This document shows, in pieces, positions 9,237-18,825 of a DNA stretch of 64,000 nt. The position numbers were made by a program, and so were the translations under genes. The first letter of the stretch is position 1. Each line of letters opens with the position of its first letter. Source of the DNA: Bacillus andreraoultii (GTDB lineage: Bacteria; Bacillota; Bacilli; Bacillales; Caldibacillaceae). The notes below the pieces were generated by a model, which was given only the letters and a program-made list of their open reading frames with translations, had not been told where the DNA came from and did not search any database. The stretch is taken from positions 1,516,311 to 1,580,310 of the forward strand of contig NZ_LN868937.1 in the NCBI RefSeq assembly GCF_001244735.1, given 5' to 3'.

Positions 9237-10307
9237 ATGGATTATCTTTCAACTTTAATATTATACTGTGCTAACCGATATAAAGGTGAACGATCGACTA
9301 ATGCAATAAAATATATGTTACAAGGAAAGCAATCAATTCAAACGATTCAAGATACGGTTTGGTACTCATTAAAAGCTTTATTTGGTACGTTACCAGAACT
9401 GTCTGATTATGCATTTACGAAGTCGGTTACAACTTTGGAAAAGTTAGGATACATAACTTTTAATCATAAATCAATTATTGTGACAAATGCAGGAAAGAAC
9501 CAATTAAATCAAGTTCTAATAAAGAGGCCACTTCCCTTAAATTTAAATGGATGGGATTTTTATCGTTTGGAAAATCCCTTTTGGCAAAGAATAACCCTTT
9601 TAGTGCAAATTTTTTCAAATTGGTTACGAAACGAAAGAAAATTTTACCCAATTGAAAGAGATTATGCTACTCAAAAGTTGATAAAGCATTGGCTAATAGA
9701 AAAAAGCAACTCGTATGAAAAGAAACAATTAGCTCTATCTTTTTACAAAGAACTATATACGATTTTACAAAAAAGTGAGGACAACAATGAACAACCGAAT
9801 TTACTTGTTTGGAGATTTACTGGATATAAAAATCCAGGTTATACCTCATCACAAATAGCGGAAAAAATATCAATGGATGAGATATATTATTTATTAGCTT
9901 TTCGAAGTACATTACATTACATGATAGACACTATTTGGAATGAGAGAAGTGACTTTCCACTGCTTGTTTCTTTAATTGAAAATGAACTTGGGGAACATGA
10001 ATTAACGAATTCAGGAAAACTGACTTATCAATTGTTAAGAAATGGCAAGACCATAGAAGAAATTGCAAAGTTGCGGAGGTTAAAGAGAAATACAATTGAA
10101 GACCATATCGTTGAAATTACATTGAAAATTTCTTCCTTTTCAATAAATCAATATGTGCCACTGGATAGACAAAAACAAATCATTGCGATTGCGAACCGAT
10201 TACAGACAAGAAAACTTCAAAAGATAAAAGAGCAGTTAACGGATGTAGATTATTTCGCGATTCGTCTAACATTATCTAAATATTCCGAATTTAATATAAC
10301 GAATTAG
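9237..10307 (+). CDS. ypbB: YpbB, helicase-associated helix-turn-helix protein
   Basis: Protein of 356 aa matching YpbB of B. subtilis (about 350 aa). The C-terminal third carries the helicase C-terminal helix-turn-helix domain found in RecQ/RecS partners: TYQLLRNGKTIEEIAKLRRLKRNTIEDHI is at about 258-287, reported here by its key parts YQLLRNGKTIEEIA and RNTIEDH. It lies 8 bp upstream of recQ, so the two are probably one operon and may act together. No enzymatic motif is visible. A GGTGGTGA site precedes ATG 9237. Confidence 0.85.
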   Translation: MDYLSTLILYCANRYKGERSTNAIKYMLQGKQSIQTIQDTVWYSLKALFGTLPELSDYAFTKSVTTLEKLGYITFNHKSIIVTNAGKNQLNQVLIKRPLPLNLNGWDFYRLENPFWQRITLLVQIFSNWLRNERKFYPIERDYATQKLIKHWLIEKSNSYEKKQLALSFYKELYTILQKSEDNNEQPNLLVWRFTGYKNPGYTSSQIAEKISMDEIYYLLAFRSTLHYMIDTIWNERSDFPLLVSLIENELGEHELTNSGKLTYQLLRNGKTIEEIAKLRRLKRNTIEDHIVEITLKISSFSINQYVPLDRQKQIIAIANRLQTRKLQKIKEQLTDVDYFAIRLTLSKYSEFNITN

Positions 10308-10315
10308 GTGAAAGT

Positions 10316-11785
10316 ATGAAGTTAGAAAATATACTTTATAAAAAATTTTCATATACAAAGTTTCGTAAAGGACAGAAAGAAATCATTGAATCCGTCTTAA
10401 ACGAACGTGATACACTCGCACTTTTACCAACAGGTACAGGGAAATCACTTTGTTACCAATTGCCTGGCTATTTAATGGATGGATCTGTAATTATTATTTC
10501 CCCCTTACTATCATTAATGCAAGATCAAGTAGAGCAAATGAAGGTGCGTGGCGAAAAAAGGGTTGTAGCCATAAATTCATTTTTATCAAACGAAGAACGA
10601 GAATATGTACTGAATAATATAAACTATTATAAATTTATATACGTTTCACCTGAGATGTTACAAAATAAATATATATTACATTTACTAAAATCCATGAAAG
10701 TTTCTTTATTCGTTGTGGATGAGGCTCACTGTATTTCTCAATGGGGATATGACTTTAGACCAGATTATTTAGAATTAGGCAGAATTCGTGATGAACTAGG
10801 AAACCCTGCCACACTAGCTTTGACAGCTACAGCTCGTAAAGATGTACAAGAGGATATAAAAAAATACTTACATATGAAAGATGTCGCTGAATATATTTAT
10901 TCCATGGATCGATCAAATATTGCGTTACAAGTTGTAAAGGTAGAAAATTACGAGGAAAAGAAGCAGCGATTATTTGATTTCGTTCAAAAATTAAAAGGAC
11001 CGGGAATTCTTTATTTTTCAAGTAAAAAACTAGCTGATGAATTAGCGAATGAATTAAACGAACGAGGTCTCGGACCAGCTGCGGCTTATCACGCAGGAGT
11101 CGAACAGGATAAAAGAATTTTATTACAACAGCAATTTCTCTATGACAATTTATCTGTTATGTGTGCAACTAGTGCTTTTGGAATGGGTGTAAATAAGGAA
11201 AATATCCGATATGTTATTCATTTTCATCCACCAATCAACTTAGAATCTTACTTACAGGAAATTGGACGTGCGGGTCGTGACGGGAATAACAGCATTGCCA
11301 TTATGTTATATGCAAATGATGATATATTTATCCAAAAACAACTTATTGATATGGAATATCCGACTAATATGCAAATCGATTATTTCTTGAAGGAATTTGG
11401 AGAAATGAGAAACGTCATAGACAAGAGAAATATAAAATTAGATATACCCGAAGGATTCACCGATGTGCAGTGGCGTATTTTATGGAAATTTAATCAACAG
11501 AGTGAAAATAATCATGAGTTTAAAGAAAAATTACAAAACTTTATTGATGAACGAATTGCAATGAAGAATTACAAACTACAGGAGATGACGAATTGGATTT
11601 TATATGATGGCTGCCGGAGGGATAAATTACTTTCTTATTTTGAAGAAAGGAAGTCTGGGAAAATCGATAATTGTTGTGATTATTGCGGGGTTAATTTTAA
11701 TGAGTATGTATTAAAAAAAGAAACAAGTAAAAAGAGAGAGTTAGTAGATTGGAAAATGAGATTAGCAGATATTTTTAATATATAA
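10316..11785 (+). CDS. recQ: ATP-dependent DNA helicase, RecQ/RecS family
   Basis: Superfamily 2 helicase of 489 aa, the size of the short B. subtilis RecS rather than full-length RecQ. Walker A is LPTGTGKS (residues 37-44), the DEAH box is in VVDEAHCISQWGYDFRPDY, motif III is ALTATA, and motif VI is QEIGRAGRDG. A C-terminal zinc site is suggested by CRRDKLL and CCDYC (about 436-460). There is no HRDC domain. It should unwind DNA 3'-5' in repair. It lies between ypbB and ypbD in a tight plus-strand run. Confidence 0.92.
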   Translation: MKLENILYKKFSYTKFRKGQKEIIESVLNERDTLALLPTGTGKSLCYQLPGYLMDGSVIIISPLLSLMQDQVEQMKVRGEKRVVAINSFLSNEEREYVLNNINYYKFIYVSPEMLQNKYILHLLKSMKVSLFVVDEAHCISQWGYDFRPDYLELGRIRDELGNPATLALTATARKDVQEDIKKYLHMKDVAEYIYSMDRSNIALQVVKVENYEEKKQRLFDFVQKLKGPGILYFSSKKLADELANELNERGLGPAAAYHAGVEQDKRILLQQQFLYDNLSVMCATSAFGMGVNKENIRYVIHFHPPINLESYLQEIGRAGRDGNNSIAIMLYANDDIFIQKQLIDMEYPTNMQIDYFLKEFGEMRNVIDKRNIKLDIPEGFTDVQWRILWKFNQQSENNHEFKEKLQNFIDERIAMKNYKLQEMTNWILYDGCRRDKLLSYFEERKSGKIDNCCDYCGVNFNEYVLKKETSKKRELVDWKMRLADIFNI

Positions 11786-11799
11786 TAAGGAGAAGGAAT

Positions 11800-12396
11800 T
11801 TGAAAAATCGCCAAAAAGACTTAATTGACCAGTTATCTGATCGGGATTTAATGATAAACTTTTATTTATCTCAATTTATGATTTTTTGTATTGGCTTATT
11901 GTTCGCCTTTATATTGTTCCCAAGTATATTTGATGTTTTTCATTTATTTAATTTTACAGAAATGACCCAGATTTTAGTTATCGGTGGCGGTGCTGGGATA
12001 TTTGTTGTTAGTGTTGACCTCATAATGATGAAATATTTACCTAGTTCTTACTTTGATGATGGTGGCATTAATGAGCGAATATTTAAAAATCGAGGAGTTC
12101 TAAACATTATTTTTATTACACTTATCGTTGCATTTTGTGAGGAATTCTTATTTCGAGGAGTTTTGCAAACTAAGTTTGGTTTGCTAACTGCAAGTATTAT
12201 ATTTGCGCTCGTTCATTATCGATACTTATTCAATAAATTTCTGTTGAGCGAAATTATTTTATTAAGTCTATTTATTGGGGTTATTTTCGAATGGACCGAA
12301 AATTTAGCAGTTACGTTTTTTATGCATTTTATCATTGATTGTTTATTAGGCCTTTACATATATTATACAAACTCGACAAAACCATTCGAATCTTAA
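11800..12396 (+). CDS. ypbD: CPBP-family intramembrane metalloprotease (YpbD)
   Basis: Membrane protein of 198 aa with about five hydrophobic segments. It carries the CPBP (Abi/CAAX protease) signature: EEFLFRG (EExxxR), then FALVHYR and FFMHFIID. These supply the Glu and His residues of the predicted metalloprotease site. The start is TTG at 11800 behind AAGGAGAAGG. It is 14 bp after recQ, so probably co-transcribed. The natural substrate of YpbD is not known to me. Confidence 0.85.
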   Translation: MKNRQKDLIDQLSDRDLMINFYLSQFMIFCIGLLFAFILFPSIFDVFHLFNFTEMTQILVIGGGAGIFVVSVDLIMMKYLPSSYFDDGGINERIFKNRGVLNIIFITLIVAFCEEFLFRGVLQTKFGLLTASIIFALVHYRYLFNKFLLSEIILLSLFIGVIFEWTENLAVTFFMHFIIDCLLGLYIYYTNSTKPFES

Positions 12397-12486
12397 GTAT
12401 TGAATTGTAAAGCTCAAATCATTGATTATTTTTACATCTCATTTTTAACACAGAGATGGAATAAACGGCTAAGGGAGTGGCTGGCT

Positions 12487-12840
12487 ATGGAGCAACAAGA
12501 TCAGGCAGCAAGTTTGAGGGAAATGTCTCAAGGATATGAAGAGAAAGAATCGACACTTTCTAATTTGCCAACAAGAAGTGAATATCAAAGAAAAAAACGG
12601 GAAAGTGAAAAATTAGCAAAAAAACAGCGAGGAAAGAAAGCAGATCAGGATAAGAAAAAAGGAAAAAAGCAAACTCCTTTAATAACAATTTTAGTATCCA
12701 TTTTTTTATTGTTACCCCTTGTAATAGGACTATTATATTATTATCAAGTTATTAGTTTTAAAAATGAACCTAAAAAAGTAGAGGATAGTAAATATTTTGA
12801 GCATGTTGAATTTGAAAAGGACCAAAGTGATGGTAAGTAA
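12487..12840 (+). CDS. YpbE-like membrane protein lacking the LysM domain
   Basis: Protein of 117 aa. A very Lys/Glu/Gln-rich cytoplasmic N-terminus (about 1-65) precedes one membrane segment (about 67-88, LITILVSIFLLLPLVIGLLY) and a short charged tail. Position between ypbD and ypbF and the general layout fit YpbE, but B. subtilis YpbE is about twice as long and ends in a LysM domain, which is missing here. ATG 12487 follows AAGGGAG (12471-12477). An upstream in-frame TTG at 12400 has no ribosome binding site and is rejected. Confidence 0.65.
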   Translation: MEQQDQAASLREMSQGYEEKESTLSNLPTRSEYQRKKRESEKLAKKQRGKKADQDKKKGKKQTPLITILVSIFLLLPLVIGLLYYYQVISFKNEPKKVEDSKYFEHVEFEKDQSDGK

Positions 12841-13010
12841 CCGTTTCATATATATAAAGTAGGTGTTTCTTTACCTGTTTTTTAATGCTTTTATAATATT
12901 TTATAAAATTAAGAATAACCTTGAATGCTTGCCCATATTTTTATAATAAAGTGTCCCGTGAGGATTGTTTGAAGTCCTTATGTTAAAGAATGTATAGGGG
13001 TGAGTGTTCA

Positions 13011-13466
13011 GTGGAAGAAACAATAAGAAACTTGGAAAATTGGACCGATGAAGCAACAAGAGAAATGCTTCAAAATGTCATTAAACGAAAATATAAGTTT
13101 GATAAATATGAAAAACGTCACCTATTCATTATATGGACAACTATTTTTGCCTTCGTTGTTTACGGTGTGTATCTATACATTGCAGTCTACATCCCTTATT
13201 CCTATTCAGCTGAAGATATGTTTTCTGCATATTTATCTCTTCCAAATAACGGATTCTACCTTTTCTTTATTTTTGGCTTGTTAGGATATATGAATGTTTT
13301 AAAAAAGAAAGTAGACAAGTACGAAAAGGAATACCATGCGTTAAGATGTGAAATTATTGATAAAAGTACTGATTTGTGGAAAGGGAAAGCTTGGGAAAAA
13401 AGGCATCTTGTATTTGAAGTAATGAAAAAGAAATATGATATTAATCTATATCATGAAAACAAATAA
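13011..13466 (+). CDS. ypbF: YpbF, DUF2663 membrane protein
   Basis: Predicted membrane protein of 151 aa, close to the 147 aa of B. subtilis YpbF. Two hydrophobic segments (about 40-62 and 84-102) are flanked by charged helices (RKYKFDKYEKRH, KKKVDKYEKEYHAL). GTG 13011 is favoured because AGGGGTGAG lies just upstream; an in-frame ATG at 12990 overlaps that site. Function unknown. The phosphoesterase gene ypbG, found between ypbF and ypbH in B. subtilis, is not present. Confidence 0.8.
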   Translation: MEETIRNLENWTDEATREMLQNVIKRKYKFDKYEKRHLFIIWTTIFAFVVYGVYLYIAVYIPYSYSAEDMFSAYLSLPNNGFYLFFIFGLLGYMNVLKKKVDKYEKEYHALRCEIIDKSTDLWKGKAWEKRHLVFEVMKKKYDINLYHENK

Positions 13467-13562
13467 GAACTGCCTCTTGAAAATCATTTTATATGAGAAC
13501 ATTACTACGATTGATTTCATAAGATGCATTAGGAGTGCTGCAAGAGTCAGGAGGCTAAGTAT

Positions 13563-14147
13563 ATGCGGTTGGAACGAGTTGGTGGAAACCAGATTAACAT
13601 ATTTCTAACCTTTGAAGAGTTAGCGGAACGTGGCTTTACAAAAGAAGATGTCGAATATAACACGACAAAATGGCATCAACTCTTTTTTGAGATGATAGAT
13701 GAAGCTTCTGAGGAATTTGAAAAGTTTTTTGATGCAACAATAGTTATCGATGTGTATGCTCTTCAAACACAAGGGATGGTTGTTTCCTTTACGTTAGATG
13801 ACGAAGATGTATTTGATTATGATCCATATTCGTTTTATTCGATTGAATGGTGGAATATACCAGAAAGACATTTTCAACTATTTTATCGTTTTCCTGATAT
13901 TGAAAACGTAATCCAATTTGCTCATCGAATGCAGTCGATTTTGGATGGGGGCTCACTTTACCATTATAAAAATAATTATTACTTACATTTAACAATTGAA
14001 GATGAAAACCAACTTAAAATGACGAATACAATTATCTCTGATTACGGTGAACGTTCTTCAGAAACGATTTATTATATTAAAGAATATGGAAATTGTATTT
14101 TAAATATGGAAGCGATTGAAAAAATCATTGAGTATTTTAAAATATAG
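13563..14147 (+). CDS. ypbH: MecA-paralogue adaptor protein YpbH (MecB)
   Basis: Adaptor protein of 194 aa, the same length as B. subtilis YpbH. The N-terminal region (MRLERVGGNQINIFLTFEEL, ERGFTKEDV) is the substrate-binding part of MecA-family proteins, and the C-terminal half is the ClpC-binding domain. YpbH binds ClpC and can influence competence and sporulation in B. subtilis. ATG 13563 has a GGAGG site at 13550-13554. Possible alternative: mecA itself, but position next to gudB and the ypb cluster favours YpbH. Confidence 0.88.
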   Translation: MRLERVGGNQINIFLTFEELAERGFTKEDVEYNTTKWHQLFFEMIDEASEEFEKFFDATIVIDVYALQTQGMVVSFTLDDEDVFDYDPYSFYSIEWWNIPERHFQLFYRFPDIENVIQFAHRMQSILDGGSLYHYKNNYYLHLTIEDENQLKMTNTIISDYGERSSETIYYIKEYGNCILNMEAIEKIIEYFKI

Positions 14148-14239
14148 TCGAGCCAGTCCATGTGGCTCACTATTAATCTTTTGTACAACCAGTTTAGTGG
14201 GGTGTTACTAGCAAATGAATAAACCCCTTTCATTTTTCT

Positions 14240-14267
14240 TGCATTATGTAAAATTCAGTGTATACTT
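14240..14267 (+). promoter_or_regulatory. Predicted sigma-A promoter of gudB
   Basis: A -35 box TTGCAT (14240-14245), 16-bp spacer and -10 box TATACT (14262-14267) lie about 48 bp before the gudB start codon. Confidence 0.5.
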
Positions 14268-14314
14268 AGTTTTGAATAAAGAAATTGTTACAGTTAATGG
14301 TAGGAGGTTTACAC

Positions 14315-15592
14315 ATGACCACCCAACAGGGTCCTGAGCATATGGATACAGAAATGAAAAATGATGTTTTATCATCGACTCAAACAATTATTCACGAAGC
14401 ACTTGATAAATTGGGGTATTCAGAGGATGTATACGAATTATTGAAAGAGCCCCTCCGTATGATTACAGTTAAAATTCCAGTTAAAATGGATGACGGAACA
14501 ACAACAGTATTTACAGGATATCGAGCACAACATAATGATGCAGTTGGTCCTACAAAGGGAGGAATCCGCTTTCACCCGGGCGTTACAGAACGTGAGGTTA
14601 AAGCATTGTCAATATGGATGAGTTTGAAATGCGGTATTGTTGACTTACCATATGGTGGAGGGAAAGGTGGAATCATCTGTGATCCACGGACAATGTCCAT
14701 CCGTGAGCTAGAGGCGTTAAGTCGTGGCTATGTACGAGCTCTTAGTCAAGTAGTTGGTCCGACGAAAGATATACCAGCTCCGGATGTATTCACAAATTCA
14801 CAAATCATGGCATGGATGATGGATGAATATAGTCATATTGATGAATTCAACTCACCTGGTTTTATTACGGGTAAACCATTAGTTCTTGGTGGCTCTCATG
14901 GACGTGATTCTGCTACAGCAAAAGGTGTCACGATTTGTATTCGTGAGGCAGCTAAGAAACGTGGAATTGACTTAAAAGGTGCACGAGTAGTTGTTCAAGG
15001 TTTTGGAAATGCAGGTGGGTTTTTATCGAAGTTTATGCATGATGCAGGTGCAAAAGTAATTGGTATTTCCGATGCACATGGCGCTTTATATGATCCAAAT
15101 GGTTTAGATATAGATTATCTTCTTGACAGAAGAGATAGTTTTGGAACAGTAACAAATCTATTTAAAAACACAATATCCAATAAAGAATTACTAGAATTAG
15201 ATTGTGATATTCTTGTACCAGCTGCGATTGAAAACCAAATTACTGAAGAGAATGCACACGATATTAAAGCAGAAATTATTGTTGAAGCAGCAAATGGCCC
15301 TACAACGCTAGAGGCAACAAAAATATTAACTGATAGAGGGAAATTAATTGTTCCTGATGTATTAGCTTCTGCCGGTGGTGTTACTGTTTCGTATTTTGAA
15401 TGGGTACAAAATAACCAAGGATATTATTGGTCGGAAGAAGAAGTTGAAAAGAAACTAGAACAAATTATCGTTAAAGCTTTCGAAAATGTTTATAATACAT
15501 CTGCTTCCCGTAAAATTAACATGAGATTGGCAGCATACATGGTTGGTGTTCGTAAAATGGCTGAAGCTTGCCGATTCAGAGGCTGGGTTTAA
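14315..15592 (+). CDS. gudB: NAD-dependent glutamate dehydrogenase GudB
   Basis: Catabolic glutamate dehydrogenase of 425 aa. It deaminates glutamate to 2-oxoglutarate and ammonium. The substrate-site motifs TKGGIRFHPG and LPYGGGKGGI are intact, and a Rossmann NAD site (VVQGFGNAGG) follows. The region GVTEREVKALS shows a single VKA, so the 9-bp duplication that makes the laboratory strain B. subtilis 168 enzyme (VKAVKA) inactive is absent, and this enzyme should be active. ATG 14315 follows TAGGAGG; an upstream in-frame ATG at 14285 is rejected. A terminator follows. Confidence 0.95.
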   Translation: MTTQQGPEHMDTEMKNDVLSSTQTIIHEALDKLGYSEDVYELLKEPLRMITVKIPVKMDDGTTTVFTGYRAQHNDAVGPTKGGIRFHPGVTEREVKALSIWMSLKCGIVDLPYGGGKGGIICDPRTMSIRELEALSRGYVRALSQVVGPTKDIPAPDVFTNSQIMAWMMDEYSHIDEFNSPGFITGKPLVLGGSHGRDSATAKGVTICIREAAKKRGIDLKGARVVVQGFGNAGGFLSKFMHDAGAKVIGISDAHGALYDPNGLDIDYLLDRRDSFGTVTNLFKNTISNKELLELDCDILVPAAIENQITEENAHDIKAEIIVEAANGPTTLEATKILTDRGKLIVPDVLASAGGVTVSYFEWVQNNQGYYWSEEEVEKKLEQIIVKAFENVYNTSASRKINMRLAAYMVGVRKMAEACRFRGWV

Positions 15593-15613
15593 TTCAATAT
15601 AAAGTTAACAGTA

Positions 15614-15652
15614 GACAATTTCCCGTCTTTCTGGGAGATTGTCTTGTTTTTA
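15614..15652 (+). terminator. Intrinsic terminator after gudB
   Basis: An 11-bp stem (GACAATTTCCC at 15614-15624, GGGAGATTGTC at 15633-15643, one G-U pair) is followed by a T-rich tract. Confidence 0.85.
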
Positions 15653-15761
15653 TATAATCAATTCATCATAGTTTTCCGTTGAAGAAATATAAAAGTTCTC
15701 CTATCATTATAATTACGGATATTTGATTAGTTGTGTGCTTAGTTTAAGGAGGATTTTATAT

Positions 15762-16730
15762 ATGCAAAAGGAAGAATGTATTATCATTGGTGGAGGTCCG
15801 TGTGGCTTAGCTGCTGCAATTGCACTAGAGGAGATTGGGAAAGATCCGTTAGTAATAGAAAAGGAAAATATAGTAAATGCGATTTATCGGTTTCCTACCC
15901 ATCAAACTTTTTTCAGTTCAAGTGAAAAATTAGAGATTGGTGAGGTTCCGTTTATAACTGAGAATCGTAAACCGACACGTAACCAAGCACTCGCTTATTA
16001 CCGTGAAGTAGTGAAAAGAAAAAAATTACGAATTCAATCTTTTGAAAATGTTTATTCCGTTGAAAAACAGGGATCAGTATTTCATTTAAAAACTTCTAAG
16101 CGAGAATATGAGGCTAAATATGTTATTCTAGCTACCGGGTACTATGATCATCCCAATTATATGAATATACCAGGTGAAAATTTACCAAAAGTATCACATT
16201 ATTTTAAAGAAGCACATCCGTTCTTTGATAAAGATGTAGTCGTCGTTGGCGGAAAAAATTCGAGTGTAGATGCAGCATTGGCGTTACAACAAGCAGGAGC
16301 GAGAGTAACTGTTCTTTATCGAGGTTCCGAATATTCACAACATATAAAACCGTGGGTCCTTCCTGAATTTGAAGCGATGGTCAGAAACGGGAAAATTAAT
16401 ATGATTTTTCATGCTAATTTAATTGAAATTAAGGAAGAAACAGTAGTTTATGAAGTAAAAGGGGAGAAGAATGAAATAAAAAATGATTTTGTTTTCGCAA
16501 TGACTGGCTATCATCCCAATCATGACTTTCTTAAACAAATAGGAATTACAATTGACGTAGAAACCGGGAGACCAACTTTTAATGAAGAAACAATGGAAAC
16601 GAATGTAGACGGGGCTTTTATTGCTGGAGTTATTGCCGCTGGTAATAATGCAAATGAAATATTTATAGAAAATGGTCGATTTCATGGAGTTTTAATTGCG
16701 GATGCAATTAAAACTCGTGAACATTTATAA
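15762..16730 (+). CDS. ypdA: Bacillithiol disulfide reductase YpdA (Bdr)
   Basis: FAD/NADPH-dependent flavoprotein of 322 aa, matching YpdA. An N-terminal FAD site IIGGGPCGLAAA (about 8-19) contains the conserved Cys of this family. A second dinucleotide site is VVVGGKNSSVDAAL (about 160-173) and the C-terminal FAD motif is DGAFIAGVIAAG. YpdA reduces bacillithiol disulfide. bshA in the same window (49734) supports a bacillithiol-using cell. ATG 15762 has AAGGAGG (15746-15752). It lies between two terminators and is likely monocistronic. Confidence 0.93.
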   Translation: MQKEECIIIGGGPCGLAAAIALEEIGKDPLVIEKENIVNAIYRFPTHQTFFSSSEKLEIGEVPFITENRKPTRNQALAYYREVVKRKKLRIQSFENVYSVEKQGSVFHLKTSKREYEAKYVILATGYYDHPNYMNIPGENLPKVSHYFKEAHPFFDKDVVVVGGKNSSVDAALALQQAGARVTVLYRGSEYSQHIKPWVLPEFEAMVRNGKINMIFHANLIEIKEETVVYEVKGEKNEIKNDFVFAMTGYHPNHDFLKQIGITIDVETGRPTFNEETMETNVDGAFIAGVIAAGNNANEIFIENGRFHGVLIADAIKTREHL

Positions 16731-16738
16731 TATAGTTA

Positions 16739-16772
16739 AAGCGGTCCTTCTCAATACAAGGAGAACCGCTTA
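16739..16772. terminator. Bidirectional terminator between ypdA and ansA
   Basis: AGCGGT pairs with ACCGCT and further pairs extend inward (CTTCT with GGAG). It sits between convergent genes, 8 bp from each, with A on the left and T-rich bases on the right. Confidence 0.7.
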
Positions 16773-16778
16773 CTTTAC

Positions 16779-17750
16779 TTATTGGAGAAACAGTGCATCA
16801 ATTTGGCCATGTTCGTTTGTTATTTCTAAAGCCACTTGTAGTTTTATTCTAGCTTTTTGACCATTTAATCCATTTGATAAAATGATTCCCATATCTTTTA
16901 AATGAACACCCCCACCTTCATATGCATATATATCTTCAACAATTCCATTAAAGCAACGAGAAACGAGGACAATTGGAATATTTTTATCCAACAACGCTTT
17001 AATTCCTGGAAGGCACATTGGTGGTAAATTTCCTTGCCCTAACGCTTCAATAACAAGCCCATCAATATTCATTTTACTTAAAATATGAAATAGGGACGAA
17101 TCCATTCCAGCGTAGGCTTTCACTAACTCTACACGTTTTGAAAGTTGTTTTATTGGTATTTTTGCTTCTAAATTTGGTCGATGATGAAATAAAATATCTT
17201 TTTTTGTTACAATACCAATTGGTCCATATTGTGGACTTTGGAAGGTTGAAAGGTTACTTGTATGAGTTTTTGTGACGTTTTTTGCTGTATGGATTTCATC
17301 GTTTAAAACAACTAGAACTCCTTTTCCTCTTGCATCATCATTTACAGCGGTACGAATGGAGGTTAGAAAATTATAATAACCATCTGTTCCAATTTCATTA
17401 CTTGAGCGCATAGCACCTGTAATGATAATTGGTAAGTCGGTTTGAACAGTTAGATCTAAAAAGTATGCAGTCTCCTCTAACGTATCTGTTCCATGAGTAA
17501 TAACAAAGCCGTCTACATCACCTTGATTTAAATATTTTTCAATAATATTTTTGATGACAATCATCTCATTAGGTGTAATATGTGGTGATGGAAGATTGAA
17601 CGGTGCTTCAAAAACGATATTAGCCATCTTTTCAATTTCATCAGCCTTATTTAATAATGGGTTTGTTCTATTCGGTTTTACCGATTTTGAACTTTCATCT
17701 TCATACATTGAGATTGTTCCACCGGTAAGAATAACAATAATTTTTTTCAT
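16779..17750 (-). CDS. ansA: L-asparaginase (type I family)
   Basis: Asparaginase of 323 aa that hydrolyses L-asparagine to aspartate and ammonia. Both catalytic threonine motifs are present: ILTGGTISM near the N-terminus and HGTDTLEETA near residue 87, whose Asp also belongs to the active site; a conserved Lys lies in TGAMRSS-x-region downstream. There is no signal peptide, so it is cytoplasmic. TTGGAGG precedes its ATG. It runs against its neighbours and is probably a single-gene unit; no ansB/ansR is adjacent. Confidence 0.92.
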   Translation of the reverse strand: MKKIIVILTGGTISMYEDESSKSVKPNRTNPLLNKADEIEKMANIVFEAPFNLPSPHITPNEMIVIKNIIEKYLNQGDVDGFVITHGTDTLEETAYFLDLTVQTDLPIIITGAMRSSNEIGTDGYYNFLTSIRTAVNDDARGKGVLVVLNDEIHTAKNVTKTHTSNLSTFQSPQYGPIGIVTKKDILFHHRPNLEAKIPIKQLSKRVELVKAYAGMDSSLFHILSKMNIDGLVIEALGQGNLPPMCLPGIKALLDKNIPIVLVSRCFNGIVEDIYAYEGGGVHLKDMGIILSNGLNGQKARIKLQVALEITNEHGQIDALFLQ

Positions 17751-17839
17751 TTTATACCTCCAAGGGCAACTTTTTTCATATTTTCATATTTGTTTATCCA
17801 TGTTACGATAATAGAAAAGATTTTGAAATGGGGTTTTTC

Positions 17840-18532
17840 ATGTTTTCAATTATTTCAGCTGGCATAGCACCGAGCTTTGCACTTTTAAGTTTTTTTTATT
17901 TAAAAGATGAATTCGAAGCAGAACCTTTAAAAGAAGTACTCAGAATATTTTTTCTAGGGATGATTATTGTTTTTCCCATTATGTTTATACAATATATCCT
18001 TGCGGTAGAGCAAGTACTAAATATTGACTTTGTAAAAGCTTTTTTTTCAGTAGCGTTACTAGAAGAGTTTTTTAAATGGTTTTTTTTATTTTTCACAATA
18101 TATAAATCTGTAGAATTTGACGAACATTATGATGGAATCGTTTATGGAGTTGCCATTTCTTTAGGTTTTGCAACAGCAGAAAATATTTTATATTTATTTG
18201 GTAATGGTTTGAAGTATGCAATGGGTCGTGCATTGTTACCTGTTTCAAGTCATGCATTATTCGGTGTCATTATGGGTTATTATCTTGGAAAAGCAAAGTT
18301 TTGTAATTTAAAAGAAAATCGCATATTTATTTTATACTCATTGTTGATACCAACCCTCTTACATGCACTATACGATTATATCTTACTGAAAGAGAAAATT
18401 TGGTTACCAGTTATTATCCCATTTATGTTATTTTTATGGTGGCTCGCATTGAAAAAAGTAAAAGCAGCAAGGCAAAATCAAAATAATTACCATCATACAA
18501 GTAACTCATTTTTTCATGATTCGGGCAGGTAG
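17840..18532 (+). CDS. prsW: Intramembrane protease PrsW
   Basis: Polytopic membrane protease of 230 aa with about seven hydrophobic segments. The conserved acidic motif LLEEFFKW, the motif FDEHYDGIVYG, and the C-terminal LLHALYDY match PrsW, the site-1 protease that cleaves anti-sigma factor RsiW in B. subtilis. sigW/rsiW are not in the window. ATG 17840 gives the same N-terminus (MFSIISAG) as the family; an in-frame ATG at 17828 is also possible. The gene neighbours sleB as in B. subtilis. Confidence 0.92.
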   Translation: MFSIISAGIAPSFALLSFFYLKDEFEAEPLKEVLRIFFLGMIIVFPIMFIQYILAVEQVLNIDFVKAFFSVALLEEFFKWFFLFFTIYKSVEFDEHYDGIVYGVAISLGFATAENILYLFGNGLKYAMGRALLPVSSHALFGVIMGYYLGKAKFCNLKENRIFILYSLLIPTLLHALYDYILLKEKIWLPVIIPFMLFLWWLALKKVKAARQNQNNYHHTSNSFFHDSGR

Positions 18533-18825
18533 GAAAGGATGTAAACAAAAGACCTAATCGATTTTTCTATAGGCTAACATATTTTTCCTGCAATTCCTCT
18601 GTCCGATCTTAACCTTTCACTTTCTATTACATCTTAAACTACCTCGTCTTACCGTATTTCTGCATTATACTTTATCCATATTTTTTTCTGAAATTTTCCA
18701 ACCATCATTAACGAAATATATTTATTTTTGTTTATATATTGGTAACACGTTAATATTTTTGTATAAAAAACCAATTCCTACAAAAAATACAGGTACTGAT
18801 TATTTACATCTGGAGGGACATCATT

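Noticed and set aside
18533..18825. Small RNA or gene between prsW and sleB
   Set aside because: The region is A/T-rich without a convincing hairpin, terminator or start site; I could not identify a sigma-G promoter with confidence.
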